A DNA stretch of 64,000 nt from Haladaptatus paucihalophilus DX253 (GTDB lineage: Archaea; Halobacteriota; Halobacteria; Halobacteriales; Haladaptataceae), in contig NZ_AQXI01000001.1 in NCBI RefSeq assembly GCF_000376445.1, positions 1,892,962 to 1,956,961 on the forward strand. The letters run 5' to 3'. A program made the translations under genes and the position numbers. Shown piece by piece: positions 18,106 through 25,054 of the stretch. The notes beneath the pieces were generated by a model. It ran no database searches and was not told where the DNA came from. It saw only the letters and a list, made by a program, of their open reading frames with translations. Numbering within the stretch: the stretch's first letter is position 1; the number at the start of each line of letters is the position of its first letter.

Positions 18106-18181
18106 ACACGAGTGAAGGACGCAACTCGGGGAAAACGTTCGGATTCCCGCCTACCGAAGTCCGGTCGAAAACCGCCGTCGT

Positions 18182-18862
18182 TCACGAGAAGTCGCCGAGT
18201 CCCGTCTGTGTATCCTCTTCGGCGGCGACTTCCGCGACGATTTCGGGGGAATCGTTGTCCGGGCTGTTCACTTTCGTCGAAACCGGATAGGCTCGCATTT
18301 CTCCTGCGGGGAACGGGTCGAGCACGGCCCGTCGTTCGTCCGCGTCGCCCGTGAGCCACGTCGTCTCCTCGTCGGGGTCGAGGATGACGGGCATCCGGTG
18401 GTGAATCTCGCCGACGACGTCGTTGGGTTCGGTGGTGACCACGGTGAACGACGTTTTCCGCTCCCCGTTCTGCCACGGTTCCCACAGGCCAGCCATGGCG
18501 AACGGCTCGCCGTCCGTTCTGGTCATCCGGTAGGGCTGTTTACCCGTCGGGGTCTTCTTCCAGTCGTAAAAGCCGTCCGCGAGGACGAGACACCGGCGGT
18601 CGCGGTAGGCGTCCCGAAAGCTCGGCTTGTCGGCCAGCGTCTCGGCGCGGGCGTTGATGTGCCCGCCGCCGAACTCGTCGGCCCAGTGGGGGACGAGTCC
18701 CCACGTCGGGAAGCGAATCTCCTCGGGCGCGTCGTTGCGAACGACCGGGTGTTCCTGACCGGGCGCGACGTTGTACCGCGGACGAAGCGGACGGACCGGT
18801 TCGGCGTCGAACCGGTCGGTGAGTTCGTCCTGCGGTGCGAAGAGCGAAAGGCGGCCACACAT
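18182..18862 (-). CDS. SRAP-family protein (YedK/HMCES-like abasic-site sensor)
   Basis: SRAP proteins crosslink through Cys2 to abasic sites in single-stranded DNA and shield them during replication. The ATG at 18862 gives MCGRLSLF, placing the essential Cys at position 2 after Met removal. Other family marks are RYNVAPGQ, the WGLVPHWA strand, Asn in HINARAET, and His in EIHHRMPVIL. The usual catalytic Glu in GFYEW is Asp here (GFYDWKK), a conservative but notable change confirmed in the nucleotides. The length of 226 residues is normal. The longer frame to 18937 would put residues before Cys2 and is rejected. Confidence 0.92.
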   Translation of the reverse strand: MCGRLSLFAPQDELTDRFDAEPVRPLRPRYNVAPGQEHPVVRNDAPEEIRFPTWGLVPHWADEFGGGHINARAETLADKPSFRDAYRDRRCLVLADGFYDWKKTPTGKQPYRMTRTDGEPFAMAGLWEPWQNGERKTSFTVVTTEPNDVVGEIHHRMPVILDPDEETTWLTGDADERRAVLDPFPAGEMRAYPVSTKVNSPDNDSPEIVAEVAAEEDTQTGLGDFS

Positions 18863-18994
18863 ACTCGATACTCCGCGACGAAGAGGAATAAACGCGAGGG
18901 CAAACGGGTTCGACGGGTCGGAATCGGAGGTCTCCACTGGGAAGTCGGAGGTACCGACAGAGCAAATCGGAGGTACCTTCGGATTGCGACCTGT

Positions 18995-20161
18995 TTACGA
19001 CGGCTGTTCGTGCGGGGCGAGTTCGTCTTCCGTGCGCCCGCTGCTGTTGATGATGTTGAACGCCGTCATCAGGTCGGTGCGGGAGATGATGCCCGTGACG
19101 TTCCCGTCGGCATCGATGACCGGGAGACGGCCGATGTTGTGTTGTTGAATCGTTTCGAGCGCGTCCATCGCGTCGCTGTCGGCGGGAATCGTCTTGACGT
19201 CGGTGGACATCACTTCCCGGACGGTGTAGGCGTCGCGTTCGACCTGCCTGACGCTCCGAGCGTCGTCCAGCGTTATCATGCCGACGAGTTCGCCGTCGTC
19301 GATCACGGGATAGCCGGTGTGGCGCTGTCGGAACATGGTTTCGAGGAGGTCGGCAATGGACATGTCCGACGAGACGGTGTGTAAATCCTCGGCACCGGTC
19401 ATCACGTCCCGGACGCGGACGTTTCGGAAGGTCGCCGAGAGGACCGACTGTTGGGCCTCGCTGCTCGCGCCGATGTAGATGAAGAAGGCGATACCGATGA
19501 GCAACAAGTTGCCGCCGAGGAGGCCGAACAGCCCCAGGAGGATGGCGAACACTTTACCGACCTCGGCGGCGGTCTGGGTGGCTTGCGCGAACGGGCGCGT
19601 CCGGGCGAGGAGCGCCCGGAGGACGCGCCCCCCGTCCATCGGGAAGCCGGGGAGGAGGTTGAACGCGGCGAGGACGAGGTTCATCAGGGCGAGGTAGCCG
19701 AAGACGAACCGAACGGCCTGCAGGTTCGTCGGGACGACGAAGAGCACGGCGAACGAGAGAACGCCGAGGACGATACTGACGACGGGACCCGCGACGGCGA
19801 TGAGGAGTTCCTCGGACCACTCCTCCGGCTGGTCGGTGAGGCGAGCGATGCCGCCGAATATCCACAGCGTGATGGAGTCGATGGGGAAGCCGAAATGCAT
19901 CGAAACGACGGAGTGGCCGAGTTCGTGGAGGACGACACCGACGAACAATCCGATGGCAGCGGCGGCACCGAGATAGAGCGGCATCATCCCCGACGAGAGG
20001 GGACCGGCATCTAACCCGAGACCCCAGAGATCGTTCATTATCTGGACCCATTGTTCGACCTGCGTTCCGATGAGCCACGCAAACACGGGCAGAATGAACA
20101 GGAAAGTGAGGTCGAGTTTTATCGGGATGCCGAGCACGCTCCCGATTTTGAAGCTTCGCAT
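18995..20161 (-). CDS. Site-2-type metalloprotease (M50) with two CBS domains
   Basis: An intramembrane zinc protease of 388 residues. The zinc ligands are in HELGH (His79, Glu80, His83), and the third ligand is Asp176 in NLLPGFPMDGGR. About six transmembrane segments cover residues 10-245. The C-terminal half has two CBS motifs (VRDVMTGAEDLHTV and VREVMSTDVKTIPA) that usually bind adenine nucleotides, so proteolysis may respond to energy state. The ATG at 20161 gives MRSFKIGSVLGIPIKL, the usual N-terminus. Substrates are unknown. It is divergent from the TnpB-like gene, with 90 bp between starts. Confidence 0.93.
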   Translation of the reverse strand: MRSFKIGSVLGIPIKLDLTFLFILPVFAWLIGTQVEQWVQIMNDLWGLGLDAGPLSSGMMPLYLGAAAAIGLFVGVVLHELGHSVVSMHFGFPIDSITLWIFGGIARLTDQPEEWSEELLIAVAGPVVSIVLGVLSFAVLFVVPTNLQAVRFVFGYLALMNLVLAAFNLLPGFPMDGGRVLRALLARTRPFAQATQTAAEVGKVFAILLGLFGLLGGNLLLIGIAFFIYIGASSEAQQSVLSATFRNVRVRDVMTGAEDLHTVSSDMSIADLLETMFRQRHTGYPVIDDGELVGMITLDDARSVRQVERDAYTVREVMSTDVKTIPADSDAMDALETIQQHNIGRLPVIDADGNVTGIISRTDLMTAFNIINSSGRTEDELAPHEQPS

Positions 20162-20251
20162 GGTTAGCTGTAGCACCGGAACCGCCTTAAACCTCGTCGC
20201 GGTGAGCGGCGTCCCGAAGTATTCAAGGGGGCGCTCTGGGGAGAAAATAGC

Positions 20252-21463
20252 GTGAGCGGTCCCGAATATTTCAGACGGACGGCGGTGACGCGCCTGGCGG
20301 TGGAGGACGAGGACCACGAGCGGCTGCTGTCCATGGTACGCGAGTGGAAACGCGGGTGCCAAATCGCGGTCAACGCCGCGTGGGGTGTCTGTCACACCCG
20401 AAACGAGGTGCAAAAACTGGCGTACGAGAAGTTGCGCGAGCGTACCAGCCTCGGAAGCCAGCACGCCGTTCTCGCCACGCACCGCGCCGCCGAAGCGATA
20501 AAACGTGCCCTGGAACGGGACGACGATGCGGCAAAACCAGAGTTCACCAGTCCGACCGTGGTCTACGACAGTCGCACGCTAACGCTGTTTGACCATCGGA
20601 ACATCAGCCTGACGACGACCGGCGACCGGGTTCGCTGTCGTCTCGTGTTTCCCGACCACGGCTACCAATCGCGGTATCTGGACGACGACCGCTGGGAGCC
20701 AGCGAAGAGCACGCTGCACTACCGTGACGGCGAGTTTCACTTCCATCTCGGATTTCGACGCCCCCGCCCGGACGTGGACCTTCCGACCGAAGACGCCACC
20801 GTCCTCGGCGTCTCGCTCGGCGTCGAAAACCTCGCCGTGACGAGCACGGCCCGCTTTTTCTCCGGCGCGGAACTCACCCACCGACACGCCGAGTTCGCCG
20901 ACCTCCGCGAGGACCTCCGCGAGACGAACACCCGGAGCGCACGACGAACGCTGCGGCAAGCCGGGGAACGAATCGAGAATTTCACCCGCAATACCCTCCA
21001 CGAAGTTGCCGGTGGAATCGTCTCGGAAGCGGAGCGACACGGCTGTTCCGTCATCGCGTTCGGCGAACTCGAAGGCGTACAGGAGATGCTCACGGAAGCG
21101 GCCCCGTTCCACGGGCAAGCGTTCAAGCGATTGTTCGAGTTCGTCGCGTATCGGGCGGCCGAGCGGGATATCACGGTGGTACAGGTGAACCCTGAGTACA
21201 CGAGCCAGCGCTGTACGTCGTGTGGGTTCACGCATCCGCAGAATCGGGACGTGGAGAACAACCGGTTCGAATGTCTGAAATGCGGCAGCGAGGCCAACGA
21301 CGATTACAACGCGGCAAAGAACGTCGGGTTCCGCTGTATCCGGCGCGGGCCGCTGTCGTCGCGGGGCGTCGGTGCGAAATACTGCGCGCTCGGTTCCGGG
21401 CGGGTGACGCCGGACGGGGAGTTCGTCCCGAACGAAGAACTCGAAGCGGTGGGAAAACCTTAG
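20252..21463 (+). CDS. TnpB-family protein with altered RuvC catalytic residues (likely nuclease-dead)
   Basis: 403 residues related to IS200/IS605 (IS1341-type) TnpB, the RNA-guided RuvC nuclease ancestral to Cas12. The RuvC-I motif normally reads GVDLGVENLA. Here it is GVSLGVENLA, with Ser188 in place of the catalytic Asp (codon TCG). The RuvC-II motif, usually F-E-x-L, reads FGEL, putting Gly271 at the catalytic Glu and Glu272 next to it. RuvC-III keeps Asp351 in DYNAAKN. The zinc ribbon (CTSCG and CLKCG) and the C-terminal SGRVTPDGEF are intact, so the frame is maintained rather than decaying. The start is GTG. No TnpA transposase or transposon end is seen, and the cupin gene begins 24 bp downstream. 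It could be a TldR-like RNA-guided repressor or another domesticated TnpB. This is inferred. Confidence 0.85.
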   Translation: MSGPEYFRRTAVTRLAVEDEDHERLLSMVREWKRGCQIAVNAAWGVCHTRNEVQKLAYEKLRERTSLGSQHAVLATHRAAEAIKRALERDDDAAKPEFTSPTVVYDSRTLTLFDHRNISLTTTGDRVRCRLVFPDHGYQSRYLDDDRWEPAKSTLHYRDGEFHFHLGFRRPRPDVDLPTEDATVLGVSLGVENLAVTSTARFFSGAELTHRHAEFADLREDLRETNTRSARRTLRQAGERIENFTRNTLHEVAGGIVSEAERHGCSVIAFGELEGVQEMLTEAAPFHGQAFKRLFEFVAYRAAERDITVVQVNPEYTSQRCTSCGFTHPQNRDVENNRFECLKCGSEANDDYNAAKNVGFRCIRRGPLSSRGVGAKYCALGSGRVTPDGEFVPNEELEAVGKP

Positions 21464-21487
21464 CACGTCGGCTTCGAATGGAAACGT

Positions 21488-21850
21488 ATGTCCAAACCAA
21501 TCGTACGAAACGCGGACGACATCGAATACGAGGCCGTCGGAGCGGCCGACGGCATGGCGAAAGGGGTTCTCATCGGCGACGAACAGGACGCGCCGAACTT
21601 CGCCATCCGTCGATTCACGCTCGACCCCGGCGCGACGGTGCCCGAACACACGAACGAAGTCGAACACGAGCAGTTCGTGCTCGAAGGCGAGTACGTCGTC
21701 GGCATCGGCGACGAGGAGTACGAAGTCAGCGCTGGCGATTCACTGTTGATTCCGGCGGGAACGGTTCACTGGTATCGAAACGAGAGCGACGAACCGGGAG
21801 CGTTCATCTGTGCGGTGCCGAACGGGGACGACGAGATTCAGCTCGTCTAA
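21488..21850 (+). CDS. Single-domain cupin protein
   Basis: 120 residues forming one cupin barrel. Motif 1 is PGATVPEHTNEVEHEQFVLEGE, with two His and one Glu as likely metal ligands. Motif 2 is GDSLLIPAGTVHWYRN, with the third His. Small cupins of this sort bind metal and often act on small organic acids or as sensors, and no substrate can be inferred. It starts 24 bp after the TnpB-like gene on the same strand and may be co-transcribed with it. The stop overlaps the convergent 58-residue gene by four bases. Confidence 0.88.
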   Translation: MSKPIVRNADDIEYEAVGAADGMAKGVLIGDEQDAPNFAIRRFTLDPGATVPEHTNEVEHEQFVLEGEYVVGIGDEEYEVSAGDSLLIPAGTVHWYRNESDEPGAFICAVPNGDDEIQLV

Positions 21851-22023
21851 CGACACTCGGAGAGCGAGACAACGGAGTCGATAGACGAGGAAACCCACGC
21901 CGCGTCTTCGCGGGTATCGGTGATTCGAACGAGCGGTCGGTCTCGGTCGGACCCGTCCTCGATTTCGAGGATAACGTTGTCGTCGAAGCGCCGTGGAAGG
22001 TCTTCTTCTTGCGTGCCTTTCAT
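21847..22023 (-). CDS. Small acidic haloarchaeal protein, unknown function
   Basis: 58 residues from the ATG at 22023 (MKGTQEEDLPRRFDDNVILE). It has an acidic N-terminal segment, then RITDTREDAAWVSSSIDSVV. The pattern of a short peptide ending in a DAAW(V/I)SS-like stretch is one I associate with small uncharacterised haloarchaeal proteins. The frame is open to 22218, but the extra part is basic and of low quality. It converges with the cupin gene. Confidence 0.55.
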   Translation of the reverse strand: MKGTQEEDLPRRFDDNVILEIEDGSDRDRPLVRITDTREDAAWVSSSIDSVVSLSECR

Positions 22024-22264
22024 TATGCCACCATGCAGCGCTACCGTGCGCTGTCCACCGCTAGCGGTCGAACCGGCTTTGTTATGTGCCGGTTGCGGAG
22101 CGGTAGTGGCGGAATAACGACCGCTCGAAGGTGTTAGGCCGAGATTTCCGTTTTTCAACGTCGGCTTTCCACGAACGGTGACATCACCTACCACGGTCGA
22201 AAAGTGGCGATTCACCACCGTCTCGTTCGAATCGCTGAAATAGCTCCGGTGTGTAGCACGTCTC

Positions 22265-24319
22265 GTGTCGAAGCAGGCCCAGCAGGTGGAGACGCTCTTC
22301 TGCCACGAAACGGACAGGGGCTATCAGGTCGCCGCCCAGCGGGGCGGTGAGCGGCAGTTCCGTGCCATCCTCGAATTAAAGGAGACGGACGCCGGACCGC
22401 GACCGGGACGGTTTCTGTTGAAGGACGGGTCGAGCGAGAAACCGCGCAGTCCCGACGAGTTCGTCGAACTCGCACGGAACGCGAAGCGGATTCGAATCTC
22501 GCAGCAGACCTCGCCCGAGGCGCGCGAAGAGCTGAAGGAGATGCTCGACGGCTACCAACTCGACGCGAAAACGGTTCGGACGTGTCGGTTGTGCGCTAAC
22601 AAGGGACGGTATTCGCCCATCAACGGCGACACGGCCATCGATACGGGCGACGAGTACATCTGTCCCGACTGTGCGACGCGGGAACTGGAGCGGGAACTCT
22701 CGTTCAGGGGTAACCTGACGAGCGCCGCCCAGGACCGACTCGAAGACCTCCTGCTGGAAGTACAGGATTTGAAGCGAATCACGAACCTGCTCAAGGGGCG
22801 ACTCGACCCCGACCTGACGAAGTTCGACGAAATCAGCGCGAACGTCGAGGACATCGAGATGGAGCGGGTGGATTCGCTGAACCTCCACCCCGGAATCCAG
22901 AACCTGCTGGAATCGCGGTTCGATACCCTGCTCCCCGTACAGAGCCTCGCGGTACAAAACGGTCTCCTCGACGGTGACGACCAACTCGTCGTCAGCGCGA
23001 CGGCGACCGGGAAGACGCTCGTCGGCGAGATGACGGGGCTGGACCGAATGCTGAACGGGAAGGGGAAGATGCTCTTTCTCGTTCCCCTCGTGGCGCTGGC
23101 GAACCAGAAGCACGAGGATTTCGAGGAAGAGTACGGTGACCTCGCAAACGTCACCATTCGCGTCGGTGCGAGTCGGGTCCGCGACGACGGCAATCACTTC
23201 GACCCGAACGCGGACATCATCGTCGGGACCTACGAGGGTATCGACCACGCGCTCAGGACGGGGCGCGATTTGGGCGATATCGGAACGGTCGTCATCGACG
23301 AGGTTCACACCCTGCAAGAACAGGAGCGTGGCCACCGCCTCGACGGCCTCATCTCGCGGCTAAAATACTACTGCGAGGAGCGCGCCAAAGAGCGGAACGA
23401 GTACGGCGGCGCACAGTGGGTGTACCTCTCCGCGACCGTCGGGAATCCGAAGGATTTGGCGCAGTCGCTGGAGGCGAATCTCGTGGAGTTCGAGGAGCGA
23501 CCCGTCGCACTGGAGCGCCACGTCACCTTCGCCGAGGGGCACGAAAAGCCCGTGACGGAGAACAAACTCGTCAAACGCGAGTTCGACCGCGAATCCTCGA
23601 AGGGGTATCGCGGCCAGACCATCATCTTCACCAACTCGCGGCGGCGCTGTCACGAGATTTCCAGAAAACTGGAGTACAACTCCGCGCCGTACCACGCTGG
23701 GTTGGACTACGGACGGCGAAAGAAGGTCGAACGCATGTTCGCCGAGCAGGACCTCGCGGCGGTCGTCACGACCGCCGCACTCGCCGCCGGGGTTGACTTC
23801 CCGGCCTCGCAGGTCATCTTCGACTCGCTGGCGATGGGCATCGAGTGGCTGACCGTACAGGAGTTCCACCAGATGCTCGGCCGCGCGGGTCGGCCCGACT
23901 ACCACGACCGCGGGAAGGTGTACGTCCTCGTCGAACCCGACGGCAGCTATCACAACAGCATGGAAATGTCGGAGGACGAGGTGGCGTTCAAACTCCTCAA
24001 AGGCGAGATGGAGGACGTTCGAACCCTCTACGACGAGAGCGCCGCCATCGAGGAGACGCTGGCGAACATCACCGTCGGTGGGAAGGCCGCGAAGCGCCTG
24101 AACGACCGGATGATAGGCGACGTGCCGACGAAACACGCGCTCGGCAAACTGCTCGAATACGAGTTCATCCACGGCTTCTCGCCGACGCACCTCGGGCGCG
24201 TCGTCACGAGTCACTTCCTCGCGCCGGACGAGGCGTTCCGGATTTTGGACGGCATCCGGAAGGACAAGGACCCGTTCGAAATCGTCGCGGACCTCGAACT
24301 GTTCGGCGAGGACGAGTGA
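22265..24319 (+). CDS. Ski2-like superfamily 2 DEAD/DEAH-box helicase with N-terminal zinc domain
   Basis: A 684-residue SF2 helicase. The first about 200 residues form a haloarchaea-type N-terminal domain with a zinc-binding pair, CRLCANKG and YICPDCAT. The motor follows: Q-like region LLPVQSLAVQNG, Walker A SATATGKT, motif II DEVH, motif III LSAT, motif IV/V IIFTNSRRR and TTAALAAGVDFP, and motif VI QMLGRAGRP. This order places it with Ski2/Hel308-like enzymes that act on RNA or DNA, and the exact substrate is not known. The start is a GTG preceded by a TA-poor region. tRNA-Pro lies immediately downstream. Confidence 0.9.
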   Translation: MSKQAQQVETLFCHETDRGYQVAAQRGGERQFRAILELKETDAGPRPGRFLLKDGSSEKPRSPDEFVELARNAKRIRISQQTSPEAREELKEMLDGYQLDAKTVRTCRLCANKGRYSPINGDTAIDTGDEYICPDCATRELERELSFRGNLTSAAQDRLEDLLLEVQDLKRITNLLKGRLDPDLTKFDEISANVEDIEMERVDSLNLHPGIQNLLESRFDTLLPVQSLAVQNGLLDGDDQLVVSATATGKTLVGEMTGLDRMLNGKGKMLFLVPLVALANQKHEDFEEEYGDLANVTIRVGASRVRDDGNHFDPNADIIVGTYEGIDHALRTGRDLGDIGTVVIDEVHTLQEQERGHRLDGLISRLKYYCEERAKERNEYGGAQWVYLSATVGNPKDLAQSLEANLVEFEERPVALERHVTFAEGHEKPVTENKLVKREFDRESSKGYRGQTIIFTNSRRRCHEISRKLEYNSAPYHAGLDYGRRKKVERMFAEQDLAAVVTTAALAAGVDFPASQVIFDSLAMGIEWLTVQEFHQMLGRAGRPDYHDRGKVYVLVEPDGSYHNSMEMSEDEVAFKLLKGEMEDVRTLYDESAAIEETLANITVGGKAAKRLNDRMIGDVPTKHALGKLLEYEFIHGFSPTHLGRVVTSHFLAPDEAFRILDGIRKDKDPFEIVADLELFGEDE

Positions 24320-24342
24320 CACGGGTACCGAGCAAACGAAAC

Positions 24343-24350
24343 GTTTTACA
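24343..24350 (+). promoter_or_regulatory. TATA-like box of tRNA-Pro
   Basis: GTTTTACA lies 26-33 nt before the mature 5' end of tRNA-Pro, the normal archaeal distance for transcription starting a few bases before the tRNA. Confidence 0.5.
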
Positions 24351-24375
24351 CGGGGAGTGCGCTACTGAAGTGTAC

Positions 24376-24448
24376 GGGATCGTGGGGTAGCTTGGTATCC
24401 TTTCGGCCTTGGGTGCCGATAACCTCGGTTCAAATCCGAGCGATCCCA
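24376..24448 (+). tRNA. tRNA-Pro (anticodon TGG)
   Basis: The 73-nt gene folds as a cloverleaf. The acceptor GGGATCG pairs with CGATCCC, with discriminator A. The D arm is GGGT...ATCC. The anticodon arm is TCGGC/GCCGA with loop CTTGGGT, so anticodon TGG. The T arm is CTCGG-TTCAAAT-CCGAG. No intron is present and CCA is not encoded. Confidence 0.96.
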
Positions 24449-24512
24449 TAGATTTTGCGACGAACATCCTCGTGAGTCGCAAATCTATTCTGAGCTCGAA
24501 TTTGAATCAGAC

Positions 24513-24573
24513 GAGACGCAAGCGCCTCGCGGTGCTCACGGCTTCGCCGTTCGCATCGAGGCGCTTGCGTCTC
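24513..24573. repeat. 17-bp perfect inverted repeat with 27-nt loop
   Basis: GAGACGCAAGCGCCTCG at 24513-24529 is exactly complementary to 24557-24573. The loop (CGGTGCTCACGGCTTCGCCGTTCGCAT) holds a second small hairpin, ACGGCTTCGCCGT. It lies in the 227-bp gap between tRNA-Pro and a convergent small gene. It may end transcription in both directions or be part of a dispersed palindromic element. Confidence 0.8.
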
Positions 24574-24675
24574 GGCGGGGTTCACAATCCGGGCGATTTC
24601 ATTCTTGGACGACTACACCGCGAGCGACGCGTCAGCGGCACACAGCGCGTGCAAACAAAAATCGAAGGAGAGAAC

Positions 24676-24885
24676 TTACGCCGCTTCGTCGCCTTCCGCG
24701 GTCCCGTCATCCGACGAACTGTCGTCGGTATCGCCCGCCATCATCGACTTCACTTTCTTTCTCAGCACGACGTAGCCGCCGACGGCACCGATGCCGAACG
24801 CGACGGCCCCGGCTTTGCCGAAGCGCCGGTAGCCGACCTTCGCGGCCTTTTTGCCGACCGTGAGTGGTCCGAGTGGTCCGAACAT
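24676..24885 (-). CDS. Small membrane-associated protein with acidic tail, unknown
   Basis: 69 residues from the ATG at 24885. A basic N-terminus (VGKKAAKVGYRRFGKAG) leads into one Gly/Val-rich hydrophobic segment (AVAFGIGAVGGYVV), then RKKVKSMM and an acidic Asp/Ser/Glu tail. This looks like a one-span membrane protein with the basic residues inside. A GTG at 24906 is an alternative start. It is divergent from mcm, with 170 bp between starts. Confidence 0.6.
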   Translation of the reverse strand: MFGPLGPLTVGKKAAKVGYRRFGKAGAVAFGIGAVGGYVVLRKKVKSMMAGDTDDSSSDDGTAEGDEAA

Positions 24886-25054
24886 GCCTGTGGGTATTGC
24901 GTTCACGGGGATGTCCGGGATGTGGTTGCAGGTGCAAGTCGTTTATTCTACCGTGTGGGTGGAAATCGAAAGCAGCGGGGAATCGCGTTCGGTGGCGCGA
25001 GGGTCTGGACGCTTTGCGAAAGTTCTTACCTGATCGGGAACCAATGACCCATGA

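Noticed and set aside
18863-18937. A longer start for the SRAP gene
   Set aside because: SRAP chemistry needs Cys at position 2, which only the ATG at 18862 provides.
20252-21463. An active IS1341-type insertion sequence
   Set aside because: Catalytic residues are changed and no transposon ends or TnpA are seen, so I describe a TnpB-derived gene rather than a mobile element.
20579-21667. A 362-codon minus-strand frame over the TnpB-like gene
   Set aside because: The plus-strand frame has a zinc ribbon and RuvC motifs. The minus frame is compositional only.
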